A stretch of 64,000 nucleotides of DNA from Nymphaea colorata (GCF_008831285.2 NC_045138.2:22229934-22293933); one strand, 5' to 3'. Shown: positions 12,040 through 25,070, counted from the stretch's first letter. Numbers and translations are program-made. The notes: generated by a model from the sequence alone, not told the origin.

Positions 12040-12425
12040 TCATATTCGGATTGGATATATCCTTAATTATATCTGTTTTTTTTTATATTCACAAATTCGA
12101 ATATGAATAAAGAAAAGTCATATCTGAATTTTATAATCCGAATCCGATTTTTATATTTATATCCGAATCCGAATTTTGAATCGGATTGTGCCAATTTTCA
12201 AAATTTAATAGCATTAGATATAAGATATTTGTCTAAAAACGAATTCGATCCGAATCTATATCCAAATCCAACTGGATATTTATGTATATCCGAATCGGAA
12301 TCCGATTGGATGTCATTTATTAAATCTGAATAGGATCTGATATTAAATTTTTTTTTCATATCCGATTTTTTAGGATCAGTTCAATCTGATATTCGATTCA
12401 AACTGGACATATTAAAATCCCTAGC
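12040..12425. repeat. TCCGAATCCGAAT-rich dispersed repeat, copy 1
   Basis: AT-rich DNA dense in ATCCGAATC and GGATAT motifs. A closely related copy lies inverted at 30310-30755: open frames in the two share YLYPNPNFESD, FQNLIALD and RYLSKN. A weaker partial copy is at 24855-25010. The shared peptide comes from repeat DNA, not from a recognised protein. Confidence 0.8.
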
Positions 12426-12589
12426 ACTAGCAGCAGAGATGCATCGACTTCATCAGTGCATGTATGCAACCCTCTCTCTCTCTTGATCGACACGAGAGGG
12501 CCAGGCCCTCTTTGCTTGATCTCCGGTCGACGGCAGAGCGAGGGGCTGGGCCCTCCCCGTCGACTAAGGCAGGGGAGAAGGCCCGCCTT

Positions 12590-13235
12590 CGCCGACCACT
12601 CTCCACCGTTGGCGGCAACACGACACGTGAGGCATGGCCTCGCACGTGTTTTATACATGGAGTGAGACACCTTCTATACACGGAGTACATAAACCACGCA
12701 TTCATATACATACATGTTGGTCATTTGACTACATTTGAGATGGTGGGACCTGCAATGAGCTTGACCACATACTCGTATATAACGTCGTGGTCCCCTTTGC
12801 TCTGCCCTTGGGGTTATAAATTATATTTTAAACCTTTTTACGGTCTAAGAGAATAACAAGTTTCATAATACAGAGCCGTCCAATGGACTGGACTACAAAC
12901 CTATGAGCTTACCAAAAAAAAAAAAAAAAAGGCTTGACTAGATTTGACGTCGACTAACATTATATTATATGATCTGATAAGTAATTTGTTCATTTCCCTC
13001 TTTTCTTCTTTCTGTTTTACCCATTTTTCTTCAATCCGCTATTCTTTTTGTTTTTACCCCCCAAAAGCCTGAGTGTTTCAGTTCTAACACCAGAAGGTGA
13101 TAATGTTTTATAGAAACTTCCACTGCAAGAACATTTTCTCTTTCTTGTTGGCAAACATGAAATTGCCTAAGACTTGCTATTTTAAATTTTAAATAATGAT
13201 CACTTATTGTTGGGGGGGAGGACCAACTTTTTGCC
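12590..13235. repeat. segmental duplication, copy B
   Basis: Partner of 10889-11605 in direct orientation, about 1.65 kb away. Immediately to its left (12430-12590) is a GC-rich stretch with no convincing gene. Confidence 0.85.
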
Positions 13236-13943
13236 AACCTAAACTCCAATTGGACTAACAAAATATCAAAACTATGAGAGGTCCAAAATATTGGAGACGA
13301 AAGGCAGTACTTTTTTTTTAATATATATATATCTGACCAAGAAAATTATAAACAAAGTTGATACGATAACAAGTTAATAAACCTGGCTAGCTGCTAGTTC
13401 TTTTTATGACCTATTTTTCTCGTTTCACAAATTTAATTTCAAAATGCCCTTTATGAAAAATTTAAATTGCGGACCTGACCTGTCAAATATTTGCTAACAA
13501 ATTCAGATGGTAATGATGTGCACTTTACCATTTATTTTTAATTCTTCAAATATGTGCTTCCGATGACATCCCTAAGTATATTAAAGTACTGTTGAATTTT
13601 CCGTTTTCCCTTTGTGAACAGCAATGTCATTTTTTTTTACTATAACAAATTAACAGTAAGTCGGTCGGTAAATGTTTTAACCTGAAAGCTAAATTAAATG
13701 AAACAGAGAGATGTGTGGAAATAATTTACATAAAACAATGACGCCAATAAATGATAATGAAAACAAAAGAGGGCCCAACGAAAATACCTGAAAGATTGGT
13801 TCGGCTGGCCCATTGTCTTCTTGGGCGCCAGATCGGAAGACACGGGAAAGGGGAAAGCAGGGTTTGCCTCTCTCGCGCTCAGGGGTTTTAATTTCCTTCA
13901 CATCGCGGCATTGCTCATCGGGCGGGCAGAGTTTTTCGAAAAA

Positions 13944-15194
13944 ATGTGCCGGCCGAAATCGAAAGACGCCGTCAATCCTCGATGGAGGCCAAATCCATCG
14001 CTCAATCCAAGGCGCCCCTCAGACCCACCAGCCACTCCGAGGACGACGCCGGCCAGCCCTAGACCCGTCGCCTCGACCAGCAAGAGCACCGAGCTCAGCC
14101 TCAACTCCACCGCCGCGTCCACGACCAGCAGCTCCTCCAACGGCACCTTCCGGGCGGCGCTCCCGGAGAAGCCCATCCTCTATTCATTCTCGGAGCTCAG
14201 CCGAGCCACCCGCAACTTCCTCGCCCCCAGGATCGGCGACTCCTCGGCCTGGCGGTGCACCGTCCGCGACAAGCCCGTCGTCATCACCCGCCGCGAAGCC
14301 GCCAGTTCCGTCGCCAACTTCCCCTCCCTCCTCGCCGATCTCTGCAGCGTTCACCACGCCGGTGTCCTCAAGCTCGTCGGTGGGTGCTCCCACGGGGCCC
14401 ACGTCTACCTGGTCCACGACTTCCAGTCCGGGTCGAACCTCGCGGACCTGCTCCGACCCGCGTTCAACCCCAACTACAGCCCCCTCTCCACGTGGATCTC
14501 TCGGGTTCGGGTCGCGCTGGACGTCGCCAAGGCCCTGGAGTACGTCCACCACGACATCCCGACCCACTACGTTCACAAGCACGTCAAGTCCTCCGGCATC
14601 CTCATCACGGACCCGGACCTCCGGGCGAAGATCGCTCATTTCGGCTCCACGATACTCACCGGCGAGGTGTCGCTCCGGGTCCAGTCGCCCTCCGGGTCCG
14701 AGATCGTCGAGGAGCGCGCGGTGGCCGCCGGCAGGGGGCTCCGGCGGTCGAGCTCCAAGAAGATCAGCGGGACTCAGGGGTACATGGCTCCGGAGTACGT
14801 GTCAAGCGGGACCCTGACCCGGAAGGGTGACGTGTTCGCCTTCGGTGTGGTCCTGCTGGAGATACTGACGGGGTCGGAGCCGGTGAGGTTCACGCGGCAC
14901 CGCGAGACCAAGGTCATCGAGAGGGTGAGCTTGGTGGAGGAGGCGAGGTCGGTGGCGTCCGACCGGGGAGGGCTCCGTAGGTGGGTCGACCCGAGGCTGA
15001 AGGACTCGTTTCCCGTAGATTCCGCGGAGAAGATGCTGGACGTAGCCACCGCGTGCGTAGATCCGGACCCAGGCAAGAGGCCGGACATGAGGTGGGTTTC
15101 GGGTCAGCTGTCTCGGATCTGGATCAAATCCAAGAGGTGGGGTGAGACCATGCAGGGAACCCAGGGCTTAACCGTTTCTTTCGAAGGCCGGTAA
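13944..15194 (+). CDS. receptor-like cytoplasmic kinase, predicted pseudokinase
   Basis: An intronless 416-residue protein. The frame is open further upstream, but the ATG at 13944 (MCRPKSKD) gives the N-terminus expected for this group. Residues 1-75 are a Pro/Ser/Thr-rich, probably disordered linker. The kinase fold starts at SFSELSRATRNF (81-92) and runs to KRPDM (378-382). There is no signal peptide or membrane segment, so it is probably cytosolic. The fold is clear (GTQGYMAPEY 277-285, GDVFAFGVVLLEILTG 295-310), but catalytic residues are gone: the VAIK lysine is Thr115, HRD is HKH (211-213), the metal-binding Asn is Gly218, DFG is HFG (232-234), and no glycine loop is visible. It resembles plant proteins labelled LysM-receptor-kinase-like, but has no LysM domain. 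A scaffold or signalling role is inferred. The gene is strikingly GC-rich against its surroundings. Confidence 0.9.
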   Translation: MCRPKSKDAVNPRWRPNPSLNPRRPSDPPATPRTTPASPRPVASTSKSTELSLNSTAASTTSSSSNGTFRAALPEKPILYSFSELSRATRNFLAPRIGDSSAWRCTVRDKPVVITRREAASSVANFPSLLADLCSVHHAGVLKLVGGCSHGAHVYLVHDFQSGSNLADLLRPAFNPNYSPLSTWISRVRVALDVAKALEYVHHDIPTHYVHKHVKSSGILITDPDLRAKIAHFGSTILTGEVSLRVQSPSGSEIVEERAVAAGRGLRRSSSKKISGTQGYMAPEYVSSGTLTRKGDVFAFGVVLLEILTGSEPVRFTRHRETKVIERVSLVEEARSVASDRGGLRRWVDPRLKDSFPVDSAEKMLDVATACVDPDPGKRPDMRWVSGQLSRIWIKSKRWGETMQGTQGLTVSFEGR

Positions 15195-18100
15195 GGCGGT
15201 AACCCTTTCGGGCCACGACAGGGCAGTTTTTTTTTTTTTTTTTTAAAAAAATTCGTTTCCAAATATTTTATTATACTTTTGGAGTGCAATTGACTTTTTA
15301 GGGTACAATAAAGCGCACAAAACGTTAACAAAGCTGATTATTTGTTGGTGATGTAATGTTAAGTAATGGATGATACGAAAAGTAGGGCTTTTTTCTCCCT
15401 TTTGAATGCAAAACACAACTGTCCAAATGTACACGAGTTTGGTTTCTATTGTATTCCGTTCTCCCCGTCTCCTTCTGTGTTCCTTCTTTTTTTTTTTTTT
15501 TTTGGTTAATAAAGGTTTGGGGAGCCCATCCCCTCGCAACGTTGAATCCCAACGAACACGAGTTTGGTAATGAGATTGCTTCACGCTTGAGCATCTTTTG
15601 ATTGAATGTTCTCTTTTTCTCTCTCTCACTAAATGATGAATAGGGCAACTGATTTGATTGGGTTGAGTGGCGTGTTATAGTCTTGATATTATTATTACAG
15701 AGTACAAGTAAACCGGTTCTTGTCCTCCTCTTCTCGCAAAAATTATTATTATTATTTTTTTTTTTTGAGATGTTTGGATGATACATTAAAACCAATATTT
15801 AGAACTAAAAACTGGTTTGGTCTTTAGCACCACATTTTCTTAGTGTTTGAATGTCACCAAAACCATATTTGAATGAAACTTTACATTTGGGCTTTGCCAT
15901 CAAAATCATGATTTGAGAGTGTTTGTGTACTACCAAAACTGGATTTCGAAAAAACCAATTTTGATAAAAATTGGTTTTGTAGAAAAGAGTGAAAATACCT
16001 GACCCCCTGCCCAAACACAATTTTTTTTTTATATATATAGAAAAAATGTTTTGAATGTGTTGTCTAAACAAATAAACCAAGTTTTCAAAACTAATTATCT
16101 CACAGAACCAAATTTTTATAAAATTATGAAATTGAGTTAGATAAGAGTCTCATCCCCATTTGATTTTTCTAACATCTTCACCTAGAGATGATTCCCTTTG
16201 AAAAAATTGGCCGATCTGGAAAAATTGGCCAATAGTTTGACACAAGGCCGAACTGGAATTTTTTGTTTGGTATTCAACTTGAGCAGCAGGGCAGTAAACG
16301 GTTTGGTTTCGGGTCCCATTCTTTAATTGAATTTGACTTCATCAATCTCTCCAGTTATATTCCGACTTGAATTCCAACTCTATTTCTTCAAACATAACTG
16401 CGCTCCCACATTTATATTTACAGCTGTTGGTTTGGATCCTTATAGTTTGATATCATCGTCAAATTGATTTATGATATTAAATTGGAATTCGATTTCTAAT
16501 GAGATTCAAATTCCTTTGCCAGATGAGACTAAAATAATTCACGATCGAATCAACGACGATATATATATATATATATATATATATAAATTTGCATATCTCA
16601 AACTATTTAAGACAAAAAGTAAACCTCTTAATTTCTTATTAAAAAAATATGTTAAACGGTATATTAATATTGTAAAGTGTTTGTAATTACTAATTAAACA
16701 TAAAATAGTTCAAGTTGTTTTGAAGGAAATCATTGATTTTTATGCTATTAACAGTTTGAAATCATAAGAACCGTTCATTTTTTATTCTTATAGGAATATG
16801 TTAAACTCAAAAGACTAATTTAGCATGTGAATCTCAATAGATCATTACAAATATCTTATTAATACAGTTACATGATACAAAAAGTACCTCAATAATGATT
16901 TTTGTAACGACCCACCCCACACCCACATCAAACTTGGGCCCTCAGCCTGCAACTCACTCTCTAGCAACTTCAGTTTCAACGAAAAAAAAAAGATAGAATT
17001 GAGTATATACTAGTCACTTAATGACCCTCTCTTATAAACCATTGAAGATATCACAAAATCTTCAATACAAATGTAAACTTTTCAAAGTGAGTGTTATAAG
17101 TTTTGTAACTGACATAATGGTATGTGATCTACCACACATATATATATATATATACCCGAATCTCTAACTGTTGCAATGAAAACAATTCAAATAACTCCAA
17201 GAAGAGAGTGCAAATTATGAATATCAGGGCATGTTTAGCTACGTGCAGGGGTGGAGGCACATCATTGGGCCCGGGCTCGGCCTGGGACCCCGGCCCAACG
17301 CCCAAGCTTCAAGGAGGGTGCATCTTTTTTTTTTTTTAATTTACATATAAATTTTAGAAAATTTTACTTGTCCTGTATAAAAATTTTGAAAAATGATATT
17401 TTTGGCTTGTGTTAAAATTTAGAAACTTTAATTCGACTGTGTCGATTCTGATCAAATGAGAACAACCGGTGGCCCCCAAAGGGCTGCTTCTGGTCTGCCC
17501 ACTAAATCGTGTGGGACATGTCTGCATGGGCTTCTATGTTTAATTTCCACGCACTTTCTACACATCAATCAACTGGTGTTTGTTGGTCAATGATAGATAA
17601 ATGGGTCAAGTGAGAGGAAATTCACAGGGAAGATGATTTCTTTGACACGGAACAGAAAAAGAGAGGCTTCCCGCGTTTGATTCCCATGCACTTTTTTTAT
17701 TCTTTTCGGTAACACAAGTCAAGTGGGTCTGGTTGGATGTACCACTTACTTCAGCAGTACTCCACAGTGCTTCAAGTGGAAAGTTTGTTTGTCTTTTTTT
17801 TTTTTTTTATAACTCGTCGCATCACCTTCAAGGCAACTTTACCAGTTTGTTCGCTTGGAAATTTTCTTATGTTTTCTGATTTTCCAGTGTTATTCATATA
17901 GTGCGATAGATACAACTCATTTAGATGAAAAAAACCTAGACGATACGAGCTTGATATGCAATACATCGCGTATCATTGGGTGCATAGTACGATATTATGT
18001 TAAAATTTGAAAAAGGACTCCAAGGCCCCTTTTTGCATCTCTTGTAAACTGAGACCCTCTCTTCCTCTCTCTAAACTTTTCTAAAGGCTATGACAGGGAG

Positions 18101-18815
18101 AGATTTTGTTGATTTCTCCAAAAAATTGCTGTTTTGAGAAAAAAAAACCATCAATTTGATGAACATGCGATGTCGTTTACTAAACTCTATAGCACTCTAA
18201 AGTCTAAAGTCTAAACTTGTATATGGTAGATGCTTTTTAAACTTGTGATGGATCATGGATGTTTTAATATGTTATTTTGAATCTCTTGAGTCTTAATTTT
18301 CATTTTTTCTGAATTTGCTGCTGATAATGCCTATGGTTTATAAATGATGGATGATTATCATTAATGTTTGCAACGAGTATTTTTTATATGAAATCCATTG
18401 TTCTTGATTTTTTGTTTTTTTTTCTTATTTTTTAATATTTTTAGAGTTCTTTTTATTAAAAAAATCAATTTTGCGACACGTTACAATACATCATGTAGGT
18501 CGGCTCCACCGATACACCATACCATACCATACACTAGTTGCAACATTGGCATGAGCTTTATTCTTTCTTACTACCCCTCAAATTGTTAGTGCCTACCCTT
18601 ACTGTTAAATTAAGAAGTAGAGTACTTCTAATTAGTTACCATCACAAATTCGTGAGGTTTCTACCCGCAACCATTCCATGCCGGCAGTATTCGCATGAAA
18701 CCAACCTTTCTTCTACATTGTATTTTTTGGTTACACGACATTCATTCCACAAAGTAGCTGGAAATAAACACCTATTTATTCCAAGAGGAAGGGCAGGAGG
18801 GGCCGTTGTCTCCCA
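15195..18815. other. intergenic AT-rich DNA with repeat fragments
   Basis: No gene is supported. Contents: T-runs just after the kinase stop; a repeat at about 15765-16080 with TTTGGATGATAC-type ends and repeated CCAAAAC motifs; an (AT)n microsatellite at 16559-16588 and another near 17138-17154; and a hAT-like MITE fragment at 17245-17450. The last few hundred bases should hold the TKPR1 promoter; no motif was confidently assigned. Confidence 0.4.
17245..17450. mobile_element. hAT-like MITE fragment
   Basis: Begins CAGGGGTGGAGGCAC and continues, in inverted orientation relative to 7218-7398, through TTACATATAAATTTTAGAAA and AAAAATTTTGAAAAATGATA. Same family as the 7.2 kb element. The far end was not defined. 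Confidence 0.5.
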
Positions 18816-19597
18816 ATGGCGGGTAACAGCATCGTCACTCTTGATGAAGAAGGCAAAGATGCCGTTGGTAACACTGGCAAGAGAGTGTGCGTCACCGGTG
18901 CATCAGGGTATGTTGCTTCCTGGCTTGTGAAACGCCTGCTTCACTCTGGCTACACCGTCGTTGGAACAGTGAGGGATCCAGGTACTGTAACTCCTATTTT
19001 GTCTACACACACGCTTACAAGCACTAAGAAGAAAAAGTGGATTCAGCGACGGCGGAAAAAGCTGCTGTTGGAGAAAGCTCATTTTATCGGCATCCAGAAG
19101 GGGATGTTGCCGAAGATTGACTTTCACCGACATCCATACTTTGTCGTCGATGAATAGAAAACTTTAGCTCTCACAAGTATGTACACAAACTAATACATCT
19201 CCACACACACACACATAAATATATATAATTTATGAATTTTTCCATCCGAGTTTAGATGGGCAAATGATGCATTTTAACACAAAGATGGCTGATCAAGGAG
19301 TAAACTCTACATGGGATGGCCATAAAACTGGCGGTATGTTGTGAGAGGCTGGAAGATTTCTCTGTAAAATTGAATGGTGACTTAGCATTTTAGAGTCATC
19401 TAATACGCACTACCTGATCAAATATAATGAACGGTTAAAAAAAAATAAAAAAAATGTGATGATCATTTTCGTCAACTAATATTAATTTACACATTTTTTG
19501 TTATTTGTTTTTATCTCAACCATCTTTCTGCTGCTTTGAATAGACTGTCTTGGTTAGATGACTAGTGATTCCAAATAGCCAGAGTCATTGCAACATA

Positions 19598-19640
<43 letters not shown>

Positions 19641-20335
19641 TCATGAAAGGAAATATGGCGTAAAGTTTAAGTTGGTGGAAGCGTGTGGCAGGTGGGAACA
19701 CATCCATGGGCTTGATCTGTTCCTCCATTTTGTAAGTGGCTAGATTTAAAAAGGTATGCACATCTACTGGGTTCCTTGGACGTTTGTTCATATTCTCCCA
19801 CGAACATACTTAAATATATTACTTTTATGCCGAGCAGTGCGTCAAGTTGGCACTTCTTTGATTAACTTTAGCTTGCAATTTCCTCTTTGAAAATGACAGG
19901 AACCTAAAAGCGATGGAACAAAAGTGCCTATAGTTATCGTCACCATTGTTTTTCTAGGTCTTATTCAGGTTTGGGTGTTTCGGGGATGGATTCATATTCT
20001 TAATTTTGAAATTAAAATTCATTTGTCTTATTCACAACATACTTAAAAGTACATTAAAATTCATTTGAAGACGATATATATGCAAAGGGCAGCATTCATA
20101 TGCTTAATTTTGACCGTGTAGGATAAATGCATACATAATGTTCAAGTAAGGCAGGTCAGTTATCCATAGTGTGACTGCTCCCCAAGAGCAGGTGGACCCA
20201 TGACTAAGTAGTTAGACCTAAAATGGTTTCACATTGAACAATATTTTTTAGTCAATGATTGGGGTCGGTCAGTTCGTATGTATTTAATAGACAAAAAGTT
20301 GTTTCGTCTGAAAAGTCCAAATGTAGACCGTAGGT

Positions 20336-20385
<50 letters not shown>

Positions 20386-22363
20386 AGCAATCGCTGTACA
20401 CATGAAGTATCCGAATTTGATTAGAGGTGGTTCGGCAACAGTAGCAATATATGCTACCATTTCATCAACCTACCTAAAAAATAAAACAAATTCATAAAAC
20501 ACTTGTAGCCTTCTAAGAATCTGCCACATTTATTTTGGGGCATGAAGGCATCAAATCCGCCCTCGGTTCAAAAAGAAAAAATCATGCCAAATGGAAGAAC
20601 TTTCTCAAAACGGTGAGTAGCCTGGTCAAAGGTTTCAAAACAGAAATAGCCTGTTTTGAGTAATTTCAAAACTAGGTTGCTTAAAGAACCCAGTTTCTAC
20701 AAAACCCATTTTTAATAAAGGGTCAGAAAACTTTGTAAAAATTGAGATATAAAATCAATGTCACGTGCTCTTTACTTCTGGAACACTGATTTGTCATTTG
20801 CCCAAATGTTAAGAATTTTTTTTTTTTTAAGTAATAAAAATTTTCATATAGGGCTTTAGAAGGTAGCTTAGCTAATTGAATTTAGTTATCATTGTATTGT
20901 ATGCTTATCAATATACCCAACTAAAGACTCAGGTTTCAGTTGTGGAGTAGTTACTTTCACCTTCTAGTGCGTTTTATTTTGAAACCTTAGAAAGTCCCGA
21001 AACATGTCCTTTGAAAATCTACAAAGTGTGCATATAGAGACGGCACTGGCATCTTTTAAGAGCAGTAGAGCGGTAGAATGAATCACTCATCCTTAAAATT
21101 TAAAAAAAATTGTCCTTTAACATAGAAGAATACAATGGATTATAATAGTGAGGACTGGTTTATGTCAGGAAACAAAAATAAAACAGAGCATCTATGGAGG
21201 CTGGAAGGGGCAAAGGAAAGGCTTAAATTGGTGGGGGCCAACCTCATGGAGGAGGGCAGCTTCGACGAAGCGATCGTGGGATGTGAGGCCGTCTTCCACA
21301 CTGCATCACCTGTTCTTGCAGCCAAAGTCATCGACCCAAAGGCCAGCTTGTCCCTCCCGCTCACTCTCTCTCTGAACATGAATAGCCATTAATGGAGGCA
21401 GATCCTTACCTCCATTGCCTGTGTCTCATGTGTCTCATGGAGATGTGTTGTGTTGAGAGTTGCAGGCAGAGATATTGGAGCCAGCAGTGCAGGGAACACT
21501 GAACGTACTGAGGTCCTGCAACAGAAACCCCGCCCTCAAACGCGTGGTCTTGACGTCGTCCACCGCAGCCGTGAGGGCTAGGGACGACTTCGACCCCAGT
21601 ACTCCGCTCGACGAGTCGTCGTGGAGCTCCACCCAGTTGTGTGAGCGCCTCCAGGTATATAATACAACGTCTCCTTCTATATATACAAGGCCCAAGTCTT
21701 TTCTTTGTAAGTAGGAGCGGAGCGGAGGTAGGCGTGGGCACGGTGTGGGCAATTGCCCACACAGGTTTATTAAAACCTTTTTTATTTTTATGTTTGATAT
21801 TTCAAGATTTTATTTTTTTCCATTTACATATAGTACCTTTCAAAAATTTTAAAATTATAACCAGTGGCATTGCCGCTGTTAGGTTACATTGTTGGACAGA
21901 GTGAACGCCTTCCTTCTTCATGATTAGGTCTAGAAATGTTCCAACGAGTGAACCGAGCCCCAGCTGAGGTAACCAGAACTCAGCTCGACTTACATGTTGC
22001 TCTGCTTGAGTTAGACTCAAGCTTTTGAGGCAAGCTCGAGCCAGCTCGAGCTTGTGCCGAGCTTTGTTTAACTTCATCAATGAATAATGATCATAATCTT
22101 CTTTAGGCTATTGGGAAAAAAAATTGCAGGTGCAATATTATTCCCTTGTTCTTCTCTAAAACATAAATTGTTCCACTAGAAAATAGTGTGTGAAGAGTAC
22201 CAACCTAAATTTCAATGTTTAATTACATCAAAAATCAATTATATACTGATTCATACAACTTAGCGTTGAAACGAAAATAGTACTTGGTTTTGCGACTGCA
22301 GTTGCAGGCTTGCAGCCCGATAGAGGAAGCGGGAAGAAAAAGAAGAAGACAAAACAGAAGTAG

Positions 22364-22411
<48 letters not shown>

Positions 22412-25023
22412 GAGAAATGGCAAATGAAAAGAGGAGAGTAATAAGACATAGAAGGAGAAATAAAAAACAAACGAGCCAGTCAATCTCGTGTCCTTGAACT
22501 CGACTTGTTTGTAACTCGAGTTTGAACTCGAGCTCGAACTCCGCTCATTCATTAAATGAGTCGAGCTCTAGCGGAGCTTATACGAGCGAGTTCGAGTTGA
22601 GCCCGACCTAGCTCGACTTGTTGTACATTCCTAATTAGGTGTGGACGAGGACGAGTATGCGGAAGAGTTGTTTAAGGCAGGCTCTTAAAACGGTCCAAAT
22701 CGAGCAAGTGGTTGGATCACAATTCACATATTAATTCTGTAATGTACTTTTCTTAGAACAGACCTGGATTTGGTTGCAGCTGACCCAACTAGTAGATCGT
22801 ATTCGGATATTAAGTCTGAATTAATCCATGTCCACTTGAGCAATGTGGGCAGTCGGAGTTCATGTCCATTCAAGCATGTGGGTACTTTAGATTCGGGTTG
22901 GATCTAGCATCTATCGTATTCAATTTAATCAGATCCTATATATCAAATTCAAACCACGATCCTACTTTTTAAAACCAAATTCAGATCCCACTCGGTTGAG
23001 ATCTGAGGTTTGGGTATAATCAGGTCAGACTTTTGTTTGATCAAAGTCGGATCATGGACAGAGATTCCTAATGATTTGAAATCAAATTGAACATCAATAC
23101 AACAGATCCATTTACGTGATACATATTTTCCTGGTGCCACATATTTGTGATGCCAATATGGCTCCGTCTGAAGAAACCACTGCAGTTTTAGTGATGGGCC
23201 GAAAGTAAGCCGTCAGTAAGAGTCCAATTCCACCGATGAAATGAAGACGGTGAAACCAAAAAGAACGATTTTAGCAGCGGTAACAAAAATTCGCAGAACA
23301 ACTAGATGTTCTCTGACGTCCCTTAGTTGGATGGTGATCAAAATTAGCTTTTTACTGACGGACTTTTCCACCGTCAGTAATGATTTGATTAACTCTAACT
23401 GCAATTGACCACAAACAGATTTGGTACGCCTTGTCCAAGACCTTGGCGGAGAGGGCTGCATGGGACTACGCTGAGAAGAACAAGATCGACTTGATCACCG
23501 TCCTTCCCGCCTTTGTGATCGGCCCCACCTTGCCTCGCCACCTCTGCTCCACCGCTTCCGATGTTTTGGCTTTCCTTACAGGTAAGTTCCAGTTGATGTG
23601 CACCAGTCCTTGGTACAGGTTTATTCGAATCTGAATACGTGAATATCCAATAAAGTAGATATAATGGAGAGAATACAAGCAGTCCAATTAACTTACCTAG
23701 GTCTCTCTCATTTCTATTTGTAAGGGGCTGAATTAAAATTTCTGAAAATGTTCACGAGTAAAATTTAAATTTCCAAAAGTTGGGAGGGCGCAGGCCGCCC
23801 TGATGCAGAAGGTAAGATTTGTTTGCTCTGTCCAAAGACGACTAGTGTTCAAATGGCAATCAACTCAAACAGGTGGTGGCGAGAAGATGTGGAGGCACGG
23901 ACGGATGGGTTACGTGCACATCGATGATGTAGCGCGTTGCCATATTTTGGTGCTTGAAGATGCAGAGGCGCGAGGAAGATACCTGTGCTGCTCAACCGTC
24001 CTGGAAACTGAGGAGTTCGCCTCCATTTTCGCTGCAAGATTCCCGAGCCTACCTATTCCCACCAAGTAAGTTCACTGCTCCTCTTAAAAAAACTTAATTA
24101 AAAACAATGTTTGTTGGCTAGGCCGTTCACATCTAAGGGATTGGAGGTTTGAATCCCATGGCGGCTGTCACATTATGGAGCATCATTCTTCTGAGTTATA
24201 AACAGTTTACTCATTTTTCTTTCTTTTTTTCAATTATTCATCTACTTCATATCAATGACCTTGGTTGGATCATAATGTATGACCTCTCTACTTATATATA
24301 TATATATATATATATATGTGGTAGGAATGAGTCTCATAATCACAAGTGCATGCTCTTTCAATGGCAGAAATACATGAAGGCAGCCTTATCAATAGTTCTA
24401 TTGAAAAAATGAAAAAGTAACATTGTGATGATTTAAAATCCGTATAAAGCACCCACTGCCCTTAGCTAAAATATCCTGGCTTCCCTATTGTGTTCTTTTT
24501 ATCGGAACTAAAAAATGCATGATCTCGACAAACCAAACAACTCTTCCTATGTTTCTTCTCTATCACAATATCCACCCGTATTGTTTTCCTGCTGTGATAT
24601 CTATGCTACTATACATTAAGCCCGTTTGAATTTTTACTATTGAAACCCTAAAAATTACTTCTCGATTTCCTGTTTCTAACAAAGATATGCAAATGTTCAA
24701 AGATTTCAATTCATTTAGTAGAGTCATTAATTTCTGGGTTGCCAAAGTGCAAAATTGGCTACACAAAAGGTGATCATAACCCCTCATTCTTTGGAACACA
24801 ATGGTTTAGTCCACCCAGGCCTCGAAGCAAGCAATAACCTTGGAGGCACAAGTAGAGATGTCAGTGTATTCGATTTAGATCGGATATCTGACTAAACCAT
24901 TCCAAGCAAGTGGATATCGAAAAAAAATTAATATCTAATTAAAACATTGGATCAAATTCAAATTTAAGAAATGACATCCGATCCAATTCCAGTTGGATTT
25001 AGTCACTTGTTTGAAAGGGCACT

Positions 25024-25070
<47 letters not shown>

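Noticed and set aside
12103-12333. 76-residue frame resembling one at 30447-30713
   Set aside because: The similarity is genuine but comes from a shared repeat made of short TCCGAAT motifs; no sign of a selected protein.
12398-12856. Overlapping frames in GC-rich sequence at 12.4-12.9 kb
   Set aside because: Open on both strands, no conserved motif, and overlapping a segmental duplication that is open in different frames in its two copies.
14184-14639. 151-residue minus-strand frame rich in Gly, Val and Asp
   Set aside because: Antisense shadow of the kinase gene.
13813-14817. 334-residue Pro/Ser/Arg-rich plus-strand frame
   Set aside because: Out-of-frame shadow of the GC-rich kinase gene; low complexity with no domain.
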